64,000 bases of DNA from Xiheimicrobium sp033763395 (GCA_033763395.1 JANRKQ010000219.1:1-64000), one strand, 5' to 3'. Numbered from the stretch's first letter, positions 28,386 through 38,731 are shown. Numbers and translations are program-made. The notes: generated by a model from the letters alone, not told the origin.

Positions 28386-28418
28386 TTTACTCTACGGAGT
28401 AAGACGCCGAACCTTCAA
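28386..28418 (-). promoter_or_regulatory. Candidate promoter with a palindrome at the -10, upstream of the LPP20/FlgT cassette
   Basis: On the minus strand TTGAAG (28418-28413) and TAGAGT (28394-28389) are 18 bases apart. The -10 lies inside a perfect inverted repeat, TTACTC-cgta-GAGTAA (28387-28402), which could be an operator or a small leader hairpin. The site is between the PilZ stop (28437) and the start of the LPP20-like gene (28348). Not tested against a background model. Confidence 0.4.
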
Positions 28419-28436
28419 GGCTTGGGACACCCCACA

Positions 28437-28769
28437 TCAGTTGGTCGCGCGCGCCACGTACTGATCGATGAGCCGGCGGTGGCGCTCGGTGAGGAGGGTG
28501 AACTTCACCCCACTGCCTTCCTCGTTGTGATCGAGGTCGGCCCACTCGCGAACCACCTCTCCTTCCGCATAGATGACCTCTTCCGACCCCGGGAGCTGGA
28601 ACTGGAGCCCCACCCGCTTGCCCGCCATCTGCGGCTCGATGAGGTGCGCCAGCCCCACACCTTCGCGCGAAATGTCGGAGGCCCGCGCCATGTACGGCAC
28701 GCCGGCGACGTACTTGTTCAGGTAGATGTCGAGGTTGACCCGATCGTTCTTGCGCTTGTTCTGGCTCAT
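28437..28769 (-). CDS. PilZ-domain protein
   Basis: A 110-residue single-domain PilZ protein, the size of stand-alone family members. The c-di-GMP binding motif RxxxR is present (RKNDR, residues 6-10), followed by the D/NxSxxG motif in SDISREGVGL. The rest is the expected six-stranded barrel (VGLQFQLPGS, YAEGEVVREWADLD) and a C-terminal helix (RHRRLIDQYVAR). It should therefore bind c-di-GMP and act as a cytoplasmic adaptor. The target is unknown. It lies upstream of the LPP20/FlgT cassette on the same strand, and PilZ proteins commonly control motility or envelope machines, but an intervening promoter suggests it need not be in the same operon. Confidence 0.88.
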   Translation of the reverse strand: MSQNKRKNDRVNLDIYLNKYVAGVPYMARASDISREGVGLAHLIEPQMAGKRVGLQFQLPGSEEVIYAEGEVVREWADLDHNEEGSGVKFTLLTERHRRLIDQYVARATN

Positions 28770-28823
28770 TCGAGGCTCCGCGTTTCGGTGCGCGCGCTGC
28801 AGAGGTGCAGCGAGCTGTAACGG

Positions 28824-28851
28824 AGCCTACGGACCTGATCCGACTCGTCAA
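28824..28851 (-). promoter_or_regulatory. Weak promoter candidate of the PilZ gene
   Basis: On the minus strand TTGACG (28851-28846) and TAGGCT (28829-28824) are 16 bases apart, about 55 bases ahead of the PilZ ATG. The -10 is poor. It overlaps the T-run of the weak terminator-like hairpin described separately. Confidence 0.25.
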
Positions 28852-28870
28852 AAAACGCGGCGAAATGCCG
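28850..28870 (-). terminator. Weak terminator-like hairpin after the metallopeptidase gene
   Basis: On the minus strand CGGC-atttc-GCCG is followed by CG and six T residues, 22 bases after the metallopeptidase stop. The stem has only four pairs, so its function is doubtful. Confidence 0.3.
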
Positions 28871-28891
28871 GGAAACTTGCGCGCGGGCTGA

Positions 28892-30907
<2,016 letters not shown>

Positions 30908-30971
30908 GGGCGCGCACCCTCGTGAAGAGCGCCGCCGCTTTCAAGCGCAAAGCCTGGGCTACAGTGACGCG

Positions 30972-31997
30972 GTGCTCACCGTCGCCTTGTGGCTGGCCCT
31001 CGCCGCCGAGCCCGCCCCCAAACCGAAGCTCGTGGTGCTGTCGATCGACGCGAACGTCGACCCAGCGACGAGGGCGGGGTTCGACGACGCCATCGCCGCG
31101 ACGGTGGCGAAGACCGGCGCGTTCGACGTGGTGAGCTCGCGCGAGGTGCAGGTGTTGCTGGGCATCGAGCGCCAGAAGCAGCTCCTCGGGTGCTCGAATG
31201 ACTCGTCGTCCTGCCTCGCTGAGCTGTCGGGAGCGCTCGGCGCGCGCTTCGTCCTCTCGGGGGCGCTGGCGCCCCTCGGCGGCACCTGGCAGCTGTCGCT
31301 GCAGATGCAGGACACGGTGAAGAGCCTGACGGTCGGCCGGTCTTCGCGACTGGCGAAGAACCTCGACGGCCTGCGGGCGGTGCTGCCGTTCGCGGTGGCC
31401 GAGGTCACGGGCACGCCGCCGCCAGCGCCCCCGTCGAAGATCGGGCCCCTCGCGATGGTGGCTGGAGGCGCGCTGCTGGCGGCGATCGGCGGCACGGTGC
31501 TCTTCGACGCGCTGACGGAAGCAGCGGCGATTCGTCGCGAGCTCGAGTTCGGCAGCGCGCCGCGAACGCGTGTGTCGTACCTCGACGACGAGACGTGGCT
31601 TCAGCGGCAGGCCAACCTCGGCGTGCTGGGGCTGGCGCTGGGCGGCGCGGTGCTCGCGGCCGGCATCATTCTCTGGCCACCCGACCTGGCGCGTGGCGTC
31701 GCGCTGGTGCCGACGCCCTCGGGCGCGTTCGTCGTGGGGTCTTCTGATGCGGGCGCTCGCTGGGCTCGCCCTGGTGGCCCTCGTCGGCTGCGTGAACCTC
31801 GGCCTCGACGAGCCACGTCCGTATGCCTGTCTACCGGGCGCGCCGGCGCCCGAAGACGAAGACCTGGATCCATGTGCCGACGGCTGGACGTGCGGGTACG
31901 AAGGCCGGTGCGTCGATCCCGACGCGGGAGAACCACGGTTGTGCCTCGCGGCGACCGACTGTGCACCCGAGTGGCGGTGCGGGCTCGCGGTCAATGA
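30972..31997 (+). CDS. TolB_N/CsgG-like membrane protein, apparent frameshift near its end
   Basis: GTG 30972 begins a signal sequence (VLTVALWLALAAEPAPKPK); an in-frame ATG at 30906 would add 22 basic residues. Residues ~20-130 show a TolB_N-like fold (LVVLSIDANVDPATRAGF, FDVVSSREVQVLLG, ARFVLSGALAPLGG). Two hydrophobic segments follow near 155 and 220 (MVAGGALLAAIGGTVLF, LGVLGLALGGAVLAAG). The last ~80 codons of the open frame overlap the next gene and are Arg-rich nonsense. If the run GGGG at 31736-31739 had one more G, the protein would end GAFVVGVF with TGA overlapping the downstream ATG (TGATG), as is usual for coupled genes. I therefore think the true protein is about 258 residues and that a base is missing here. 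Function is unknown; it is coupled to the lipoprotein gene behind it. Confidence 0.6.
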   Translation: MLTVALWLALAAEPAPKPKLVVLSIDANVDPATRAGFDDAIAATVAKTGAFDVVSSREVQVLLGIERQKQLLGCSNDSSSCLAELSGALGARFVLSGALAPLGGTWQLSLQMQDTVKSLTVGRSSRLAKNLDGLRAVLPFAVAEVTGTPPPAPPSKIGPLAMVAGGALLAAIGGTVLFDALTEAAAIRRELEFGSAPRTRVSYLDDETWLQRQANLGVLGLALGGAVLAAGIILWPPDLARGVALVPTPSGAFVVGSSDAGARWARPGGPRRLREPRPRRATSVCLSTGRAGARRRRPGSMCRRLDVRVRRPVRRSRRGRTTVVPRGDRLCTRVAVRARGQ

Positions 31998-34113
31998 CTT
32001 CGACGGAGGCACCTTCGGCCGGTGCCAGGACACCCGCGTTGCATCTTCATACCCCTGTGACGACGACTCGTGGTGCGAGCGGGGCTGGCGCTGTGGCCCC
32101 GAGCGCCGCTGTGTCGACGCGACGGACGATGCGCTCGAGGCGTTCCCCACCGATGTTCCCGCTGTCCAACGCGTCACCCCCGCCCTGCCCACTCCGATGC
32201 TCGATCTCACCGTCGCGTCGAGCAGTCCCGGGCAGATCGAGCTGGGACTGTTGACGCCCACGGGTGTCACGCTCGTCACCTCGGGGCGCCAGCTCACCAC
32301 CAGCCGGCTCGCCGTCGATGGCGGCCTGTGGGTGCGGCTCACTGGCTCGACGCGGAGCGATCTGACGCTCACCGTCGTGAGTGAGGGTCGCACGCTGCGG
32401 TCGGTCCTCGACGTGAAGGGAGCGCTGACGGCGCCGGTCGAGACCTCCTGGCCGCCCTTCCGGCCGCTTGGTCTCTCGTTCGACGCTGAGCCCCGCGGGC
32501 CCGTACCGACCGACCGGCTCATCGCGTGGAGCGAGAGCGCCGTCGCGACCGTTCGTTTCCCGGGAGACCGGGCCCAGCTGCTGCCTGCGCCGCCGGGCGT
32601 CATTCAGCGCGTCGAGGGGCACCCGGGCTGGCGGTCGTCGCTCTTCGCGGCGACCGCGATGGGCCTCTTCATCTCTCGTGAGGACGGCGGCTGGCGGCAG
32701 GTCGACCTGGGCCTCAAGGTGGACTGCGGCGCGGGCGTGGCCGACCTGCGTGTGCTCGGAACGCCGGGCACTCCGGTCGAGCTCGCAGTCGTCACGAGCG
32801 GTGGAGCCGCGACGTGCATGGCCCTCCTCGGCGCGGTCGACGGCGGCTCCCTGCAGCGTCTCGCGGACGACTCAGTGTGTGCTCCCACCTTTCGGGTGCG
32901 TGGCCTGCGCCCAGCGCCGGGAGGGGTGGGCGCGACCATCGACTGCGAGCTGGACGGCGGCACCGAGCGCTCGGTCTCCGTGTGCCTCGACGGTGCGACG
33001 TGCCCCGGCAGTCGCGGCGTCGAACCGGGAGGCCCCGCCCCCCTGCTGCGCGCCCGGGCCGACTGGCCCGACCTTCACCTCGACGCGTTGATCGACTGGC
33101 GTGGCTTTCCCGCCATCGACGTGGCGGACGGCCTTGACGAGTCGCGCACCAGGCCGCTCTTCGGCTCGCTCCAGGTCGCGACCACGCGAACGTTCGATCT
33201 CGTCACCTCGACGACGCTCGCTCCCGACGCCTCGGTGGTGCTCATCGGCCGCCGGGGGCCCGACGCGGGGCTGGAGCGCTTCGCCGAGGTCGCAGGCGCC
33301 GGGCTTGGCCTCGACGCCCTCACCACGGACCTTCACCCGCTGACGACCATTCCACTGAGCACCTGGTGGCTCGGCAACGATGGGACGGTGCGCGCCGTGC
33401 TGCCCCAGCAGGACGATGGCGGCCCCGGGCCCCTGGCGTGGTTTTCTCCCGTTCGGCCATTGACGGCGCCTCCCCCCGTGGCCGCGCGGTGGCGCAGCGA
33501 CGGAGGCGCGTTGATCGTGCTCGCCAACGAAGACGCGCTCCTCGCGGGCGAGGCGGGGGCTGGCGGCCAGCTCGACTTGAGGCTCGTGCCGGCGAGCCGG
33601 AGCGCGATCTCATCGGTGAGCATCGCCCCCGCCCCGCTCGCGTTGCTCGACGGTGGAACGGTCGAGGTGACGGGGCACACCATCGCCCTCGGCAGGCTCT
33701 ACCGCTACGAGGCACGGAATCGTGTCTGGCGCAGCGAAGAGATCGGGCTGAACGAGCTCGCGATCGCCACCTGGTACGACGGAACCCGCGCGCGGGTGGG
33801 TGTCGACACCGGAGAGATCCTGGGGCTGCCGAGCCGGGTGCCGATATCGCAGAAGGTGCCCTGGCCGCCCGCGACGCAGTTCGTCTCGGCGTGCCGTCAG
33901 ACGTGGGCCGTGACGGCAGGGGGCGTACACCGGCTCGTGCCCGCCGATGGAGGCCTCGCCTCGTGGGTGCGTGATGGAGCGCTCCACGACGCGCTCGGGC
34001 CACACACGAACGAGGCCGCCGTCACGCTCACGTCGTCCGGGGAGGAGCTGATCGCGATGACCCCGGAGGGCGTCGTCGCGCGACGGCGGCTCGAGGGCTG
34101 CCCGCCGAGGTGA
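31747..34113 (+). CDS. Large lipoprotein with Cys-rich N-terminus
   Basis: A 788-residue lipoprotein; signal peptide MRALAGLALVALVGC has the lipobox Cys at 15. The first ~120 residues after it are Cys-rich, with repeated DxxC-x-x-GWxCG units (DPCADGWTCGYEGRC, DSWCERGWRCGPERRC) typical of myxobacterial surface lipoproteins. The remainder is a beta-rich region with many Gly/Ala/Asp turns and repeated phrases such as RVSWALDGGT-type elements (for example LLDGGTVEVTGHTIAL, WYDGTRARVGVDTGEILGLP), possibly a beta-propeller. No enzymatic motif was found. It starts at the point where the upstream TolB_N-like gene should end, so the two were probably coupled. Confidence 0.8.
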   Translation: MRALAGLALVALVGCVNLGLDEPRPYACLPGAPAPEDEDLDPCADGWTCGYEGRCVDPDAGEPRLCLAATDCAPEWRCGLAVNDFDGGTFGRCQDTRVASSYPCDDDSWCERGWRCGPERRCVDATDDALEAFPTDVPAVQRVTPALPTPMLDLTVASSSPGQIELGLLTPTGVTLVTSGRQLTTSRLAVDGGLWVRLTGSTRSDLTLTVVSEGRTLRSVLDVKGALTAPVETSWPPFRPLGLSFDAEPRGPVPTDRLIAWSESAVATVRFPGDRAQLLPAPPGVIQRVEGHPGWRSSLFAATAMGLFISREDGGWRQVDLGLKVDCGAGVADLRVLGTPGTPVELAVVTSGGAATCMALLGAVDGGSLQRLADDSVCAPTFRVRGLRPAPGGVGATIDCELDGGTERSVSVCLDGATCPGSRGVEPGGPAPLLRARADWPDLHLDALIDWRGFPAIDVADGLDESRTRPLFGSLQVATTRTFDLVTSTTLAPDASVVLIGRRGPDAGLERFAEVAGAGLGLDALTTDLHPLTTIPLSTWWLGNDGTVRAVLPQQDDGGPGPLAWFSPVRPLTAPPPVAARWRSDGGALIVLANEDALLAGEAGAGGQLDLRLVPASRSAISSVSIAPAPLALLDGGTVEVTGHTIALGRLYRYEARNRVWRSEEIGLNELAIATWYDGTRARVGVDTGEILGLPSRVPISQKVPWPPATQFVSACRQTWAVTAGGVHRLVPADGGLASWVRDGALHDALGPHTNEAAVTLTSSGEELIAMTPEGVVARRRLEGCPPR

Positions 34114-34179
34114 CACCGCGTCAAGGCGCCGAGGCGGGTCCTGTTGCGCGCGGGGCAGACGTTGCTACACGGCGCGCCC

Positions 34180-37100
34180 ATGCGCTTGCGACTGCTCGCC
34201 CTCTCGACGCTGACGCTCACCCTCGCCTGCCCCGAGCCGATGCCCCGGCCCGACGGAGGCACCGGCCAGGCGCCCACCATCACCAGCTTGACGCCGATCT
34301 CGGGCCCCATCACCGGCGGCACCAGCGTCACCATCAACGGCTCGCGCTTCGCCGACGGCGCCACGGTGCGCTTCGGTGACGCGCCGGGCCTTCAGGTGGT
34401 GGTGGCCAACGCGCTGCGCCTCACCGTGCGGACGCCGGCGGTCACGAACCCGGGCCGCGTGGCGGTGACGGTGACGAACCCTGACGGCCAGTCAGCCACG
34501 CTGCCTGACTCGTTCACCTTCGACACCAGCGGCGTGCGCGCCATCACCCAGGCGCTCGTCGTCTCGCCCGAGGAGTCCGTCGATCGCTCCGGCGCGGCCA
34601 TGGTGGCCTTCAAAGTCACGGCGCAGGTGCAGGTGCCGATGGTGACGAACGGCCCGGGCCAGGGCATGGGCGTGCGGGCGCAGGTGGGCTTCGCGGCGAC
34701 GACGATAGATCCGCCCGTCGAAGGCGACTTCACCTGGACCGATGCGACGTACCTGTCCGACGCCGACGCCGCCGCCATGGGAGACGCGCTGCGTGACGTC
34801 TACGAAGGCACGGTCACCGTGCCGGGCGCGACGACGATGCCGCGCACCTACCGGCTGGCGGCGCGCTTCTCGATCGACAACGGCACGACCTGGCGGCTCG
34901 CGGATCGCGACGGGCTGGGCAACGGCGTCTCGGTGGCGCAGCTCGCGCGGCTGGTGGTCGAGCAGAAGGGCATCGGCTGGTGCCGGCTGGGCGGGCGCAC
35001 GGCGGGAGCGCCTCCGACGGTGACGGTGCGGGGCGCCCAGCAAGGCCCGCTCGTGTACGCGCAGGTCTTCGTGCAGGGCGTGACCGAGGCCGCTGGCGCG
35101 GGCGCCGGCGTGAAGGGACAGATTGGTGTTGGCATGATGGGCACGGCCCCCGCTTCGTGGACCTGGACCGACGCCACCTGGAACGTCGACGTCGGCAACA
35201 ACGACGAGTGGCAGGTCATGTTGCCCAACCCGGGCGTGGGCACGTGGCGCTTCACCTACCGGTTCAACCTGAACGACGGCTCGTACGTGTACTGCGACGC
35301 CGACGGCAACGACACCGCCACGCCGGGCGGCTTCTCGGAGGATCAGACGGGCACGCTGACGGTGCTCGAGCCGGGCGTCGATTCGTGCAACCTGCAGTTC
35401 CCCGTCTCGGCGAACGCGCTCATCGGCTCGCCCGGGCCGCTCGTGTACGGTCGGGTGCTCGCGAGCGGCGTGACCGACCGGCTCGACGGCGGCATGCCGA
35501 TGGGCGTGACGATGGAGCTGGGCCTCGGCCCCTCGGGCGTGATGCCGGATCAGTCGTCGTGGACGTGGCAGCCGGCCACCTTCAACGTGCCAGTCGCGGG
35601 CGGTGGCGCCGAGTACCAATCGCAGCTCCCGGTCTCTCCCGAGGGCACGTACGCATATGCGTACCGGGCGCGGCTCGGCACCGCGGGCGCGTGGACGTAT
35701 TGCGATCTCGACGGCAGCGGGAACGGCTTCTCGACGACGCAGGCCGGCGTGTTCTCGGTGACGCCGTTCAACTTCGCCGAGTGCCGGCTCCAGTTCCCGA
35801 CGACGCTCACCTCGTACGAGGGGCGGCCGACGGGGCTGGTGTACGGGCAGGTCTTCGCGCCCGGCGTGACGACGATCACGGCCGACGCGGGCGCTCCGGC
35901 GGGCATCGAAGCGCAGCTGGGCCTGGGGCCGACCATGGTGGATCCCGCGGCGACCGACGGCGGCGGTGGCTGGTCGTGGGTTCCGGCGGCGTTCAACGTG
36001 CCGGTGGCGGGCGGCGGCGTCGAGTACCAGGCGCGGCTGACGGGCCCGACGTCGGGCATGTACGCGTACGTGTACCGGGTGCGCTACCAGGGCGGCGCGT
36101 GGACGTACTGCGACGCGGACGGGGTGGCGAACGGCTACCAGTTCGCGCAGCAGGGAGCGCTGACGGCGTTGCCGCTCGACGTCGACGAGTGCGTGGTGGA
36201 GACGGCGACGAGCACGGCCATGCCGAACGCGGCGATCGACCAGCCGTACCTCGCGCGGGTGCGGGTGCCGACGATCACCGACGACGCGGGCGTGGGCGCG
36301 GGGGTGGTGGCGCAGATCGGCTACGGCGCGCCGAACACGACGCCCTCGGCATGGACGACGTGGACGAACGCGACCTACGACTCGGACACGCAAGCCACGT
36401 TCGATCGCTACCGGGGCACGTTCATCGCGCCGGCGACGGGAGGCACGTCAGAGGTAGCGTTCCGCTTCCAGGTGGGGACGCGGCCCTTCGTCTATTGCGA
36501 CCGCGATGGGCGCGCGAACGGCTACACGTCGGCGCAGGCGGCGACGCTGGTGGTGTCGAGCGCAACGGTGGTGACGGCGTGTCAGTTGCTCACGCCGAGC
36601 GCCTTCAACCTGCCGAGCGGCAGTCCGCTGACGGTCTCGGTGAACCTCGCAGGAACGGGCACGGCGACGGCCGGCGCGGCGTCTGGCTTCCGGGTGCAGG
36701 TGGGCATGGGCGCGCGGGACAACGCCTCGACGAGCGGGCTGTGGGGTTGGGCCGACGCGGCGTACGTGAACGACGTGAACGCGCGTGACGTGTACGCGCT
36801 GACGTTCGCGCCCTCGTACACGGGCGATCGCGCGGTGTCGGCGCGGGTGTCGGCGAACGGCGGCACGAGCTGGACGTACTGCGATCTGAACGGCTCGGAC
36901 ATGAACGGCTACGAGCAGAGCCAGCAGTACAACGTGACGGTGACGCGGCACGAGACGATCCAGTTCTGCAAGACGCAGTTCCCCTTCTCGGTCTCGGTGG
37001 ACGCGGGCCTGAGTCGCATCTTCGGGCAGGTGTTCCAGGCGGGGCTGACGCCGGACGCCGGGGCTCCGATTCGGGCCGAGTTCGGCACGGGCAACCGCAA

Positions 37101-37368
37101 CGCCGAGCCGGGCCTGGCGTGGGGCTGGAGCGCGGCGCCGTTCTCGGGCTTTGGCCTCGCTCCGAACCAGAACAACAACGAGTACGCGGTGGACTACCGG
37201 CCCGACGGCGGAGCGCCGAACTACGCCTTCCGCTTCACGGTGAACGACGGCGGCACGTGGTGCTACGGCGACAACGACGGGCACGGTGCCAATGGCAACG
37301 GTCAACCGTGGGACGGCTTCCGCGGCGATCTCTCGGGCGCGGTGAACCTCGGCCAGGTCGTCCCCTGA
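34180..37368 (+). CDS. Lipoprotein with TIG domain and seven tandem repeats
   Basis: A 1062-residue surface lipoprotein. ATG 34180 starts MRLRLLALSTLTLTLAC, with the lipobox Cys at 17; an ATG 12 codons upstream is less suitable. Residues ~30-115 form an IPT/TIG domain (ITSLTPISGPITGGTSVTIN). Then come seven repeats of 125-145 residues, each with a conserved Cys, an internal VYGQVF-like strand, a WxW motif (SWTWQPATFN) and a terminal YCDxDGxxNG loop. The loop is DxDG-type and could bind calcium. No enzymatic residues were seen, so an adhesin or polysaccharide-binding role is possible. It is followed closely by sbtA (33 bases to the ATG) and preceded by the Cys-rich lipoprotein gene. Confidence 0.78.
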   Translation: MRLRLLALSTLTLTLACPEPMPRPDGGTGQAPTITSLTPISGPITGGTSVTINGSRFADGATVRFGDAPGLQVVVANALRLTVRTPAVTNPGRVAVTVTNPDGQSATLPDSFTFDTSGVRAITQALVVSPEESVDRSGAAMVAFKVTAQVQVPMVTNGPGQGMGVRAQVGFAATTIDPPVEGDFTWTDATYLSDADAAAMGDALRDVYEGTVTVPGATTMPRTYRLAARFSIDNGTTWRLADRDGLGNGVSVAQLARLVVEQKGIGWCRLGGRTAGAPPTVTVRGAQQGPLVYAQVFVQGVTEAAGAGAGVKGQIGVGMMGTAPASWTWTDATWNVDVGNNDEWQVMLPNPGVGTWRFTYRFNLNDGSYVYCDADGNDTATPGGFSEDQTGTLTVLEPGVDSCNLQFPVSANALIGSPGPLVYGRVLASGVTDRLDGGMPMGVTMELGLGPSGVMPDQSSWTWQPATFNVPVAGGGAEYQSQLPVSPEGTYAYAYRARLGTAGAWTYCDLDGSGNGFSTTQAGVFSVTPFNFAECRLQFPTTLTSYEGRPTGLVYGQVFAPGVTTITADAGAPAGIEAQLGLGPTMVDPAATDGGGGWSWVPAAFNVPVAGGGVEYQARLTGPTSGMYAYVYRVRYQGGAWTYCDADGVANGYQFAQQGALTALPLDVDECVVETATSTAMPNAAIDQPYLARVRVPTITDDAGVGAGVVAQIGYGAPNTTPSAWTTWTNATYDSDTQATFDRYRGTFIAPATGGTSEVAFRFQVGTRPFVYCDRDGRANGYTSAQAATLVVSSATVVTACQLLTPSAFNLPSGSPLTVSVNLAGTGTATAGAASGFRVQVGMGARDNASTSGLWGWADAAYVNDVNARDVYALTFAPSYTGDRAVSARVSANGGTSWTYCDLNGSDMNGYEQSQQYNVTVTRHETIQFCKTQFPFSVSVDAGLSRIFGQVFQAGLTPDAGAPIRAEFGTGNRNAEPGLAWGWSAAPFSGFGLAPNQNNNEYAVDYRPDGGAPNYAFRFTVNDGGTWCYGDNDGHGANGNGQPWDGFRGDLSGAVNLGQVVP
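34543..37368 (+). repeat. Seven tandem coding repeats of about 380-430 bases
   Basis: Repeat starts are near 34543, 34972, 35374, 35769, 36178, 36562 and 36948. The third and fourth units are the most alike at DNA level (matching blocks around 35577-35620 and 35992-36030). The units share Cys, WxW and CDxDGxxNG positions. They lie inside the TIG-domain lipoprotein gene. Confidence 0.75.
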
Positions 37369-37400
37369 CCTCCCTCCTTGCCCAGAACCTGTTGTCCCCG

Positions 37401-38345
37401 ATGGTGCTCGCCTTCGCGCTGGGCGCCATCGCGGTGCTGGTGAAGAGCGACCTGCGCATCCCCGACGGGATGTACCAGGGCATGTCGATCTACCTGCTAT
37501 TCGCGATCGGCCTGCGCGGCGGAGGCGAGCTGGCCGAGACGCCGCTGGCGATCGTGTGGAAGCCGGCGCTGGTGACGGTGCTGCTGGGCATCGCGACGCC
37601 CTTGTGGGTGTTCGCGATTCTGCGGTGGGTGGGGCGCTTCAAGGACGTCGACGCGGCGGCGCTGGCGGCGCACTACGGCTCGGTGTCGGCTGTGACGTTC
37701 ACGACGGCGCTGCTGTTCCTCGAGGCCGCAGGCGCGAAGGCCGAGGGCTTCATGCCGGCGCTGGTGGCGTTGCTCGAGATGCCGGCGATCCTGGTGGCGT
37801 TGCTGCTGGGGCGGCGGGCGCAGACGAAGGTGGCGAGCTCGTCGGTGTCGCTGGGAGAGGTGGTGCGCGAGGTGGTGGTGGGCAAGGCGTCGCTGTTGCT
37901 CCTCGGCGGCGTGGCCATCGGCTGGCTGTCGGGCCAGCACGGCGTGCAGCAGGTGGCGCCGTTGTTCCTGGCGCCGTTCAAGGGCGTGCTGGTGCTGTTC
38001 CTGCTCGAGATGGGCATGGTGGCGGCGCGGCGGTTCCAGGACTTCAAGAAGGCGGGGCCGTTCCTCATCGGCTTCGCGGTGCTGATGCCGGTGGTGCACG
38101 GGGCGCTGGGCGTGGTGCTGGGGCAGGCCGCGGGGCTGTCGGTGGGCGGAGCCACGGTGCTGGGGACGATGGCGGCCTCGGCGTCGTACATCGCGGCGCC
38201 GAGCGCGGTGCGCACGGCGCTGCCCGAGGCGAACCCGGGGTACTACGTGACGGCGTCGCTGGCGGTGACGTTCCCCTTCAACCTGTCGCTGGGCTTGCCG
38301 CTGTACTTCGCGATCGCCAAGCTGGCGTTCGGAGGCGCGACGTGA
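37401..38345 (+). CDS. sbtA: SbtA-family sodium-dependent bicarbonate transporter
   Basis: A membrane protein of 314 residues from ATG 37401 with about ten hydrophobic segments in the inverted-repeat arrangement of SbtA (ALGAIAVLVKSDLRIPDGMY, SIYLLFAIGLRGGGELAETP, AHYGSVSAVTFTTALLFLE). SbtA imports bicarbonate with sodium. The N-terminus is uncertain: family members start about 12 residues earlier with a QNLLSP-like sequence, and the same phrase (LLAQNLLSP) is encoded in frame upstream of the ATG. A start for it would be the non-standard CTG at 37365, overlapping the stop of the preceding gene, or TTG 37392. It is followed, with a GTGA overlap, by a PII-like gene, as in cyanobacterial sbtAB. 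A bicarbonate carrier in a heterotroph may supply carboxylases or gluconeogenesis. Confidence 0.88.
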   Translation: MVLAFALGAIAVLVKSDLRIPDGMYQGMSIYLLFAIGLRGGGELAETPLAIVWKPALVTVLLGIATPLWVFAILRWVGRFKDVDAAALAAHYGSVSAVTFTTALLFLEAAGAKAEGFMPALVALLEMPAILVALLLGRRAQTKVASSSVSLGEVVREVVVGKASLLLLGGVAIGWLSGQHGVQQVAPLFLAPFKGVLVLFLLEMGMVAARRFQDFKKAGPFLIGFAVLMPVVHGALGVVLGQAAGLSVGGATVLGTMAASASYIAAPSAVRTALPEANPGYYVTASLAVTFPFNLSLGLPLYFAIAKLAFGGAT

Positions 38346-38689
38346 CGCTCAAGACGGTGAAGGTGCGGCTGCTGACGGTGATCGCCGAGGCGGTGCTGCG
38401 GGATCGGCTGGTCGAGGAGCTCAAGCTGGTGGGCGCGAGCGGGTACACGGTGGCCGAGGTGCATGGCTCGGGCTTTGGGACGGTGCGGGCGAGCGAGTGG
38501 GCGGGGCCGAGCGTGCGCTTCGAGACGGTGGTGACGGACGAGGTGGCGCAGGCGCTCCTCGAGGTGCTGGCGGAGCGGTACTTTCCGAGCTGGTCGGTGG
38601 TGGCCTACCTGCAGGACGTCGAGGTGGTGCGGGCGGAGCGGTACCAGCCGAACCCGGCGCTGTCTCCGCCGCGGCCGAAGAAGGGGTGA
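38342..38689 (+). CDS. sbtB: PII-like regulator of SbtA (SbtB-like)
   Basis: A 115-residue protein starting at GTG 38342, which overlaps the sbtA stop (GTGA). The ferredoxin-like PII fold is recognisable: VKVRLLTVIAEAVLRDRLVE (strand, helix), GYTVAEVHGSG (start of the T-loop), FETVVTDEVAQALLEVLAER (strand, helix) and WSVVAYLQDVEVV. The T-loop contains GFGTVRASEW, shorter than in classical GlnB, as in SbtB-type proteins. SbtB binds adenine nucleotides and inhibits or tunes SbtA, and the gene coupling argues for that partner. The C-terminal tail (residues 100-115) is Pro/Lys-rich and probably disordered. Which nucleotide it binds cannot be told from sequence. Confidence 0.8.
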   Translation: MTLKTVKVRLLTVIAEAVLRDRLVEELKLVGASGYTVAEVHGSGFGTVRASEWAGPSVRFETVVTDEVAQALLEVLAERYFPSWSVVAYLQDVEVVRAERYQPNPALSPPRPKKG

Positions 38690-38731
38690 AGCGTCAGGCC
38701 GGCGGGAGGCGTTTCGTCGTGAGGATCACGG

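Noticed and set aside
34492..36393. Long minus-strand frame opposite the seven-repeat lipoprotein
   Set aside because: Composition is Arg/His-rich antisense of the repeats; the plus-strand frame has lipobox, TIG domain and conserved repeats.
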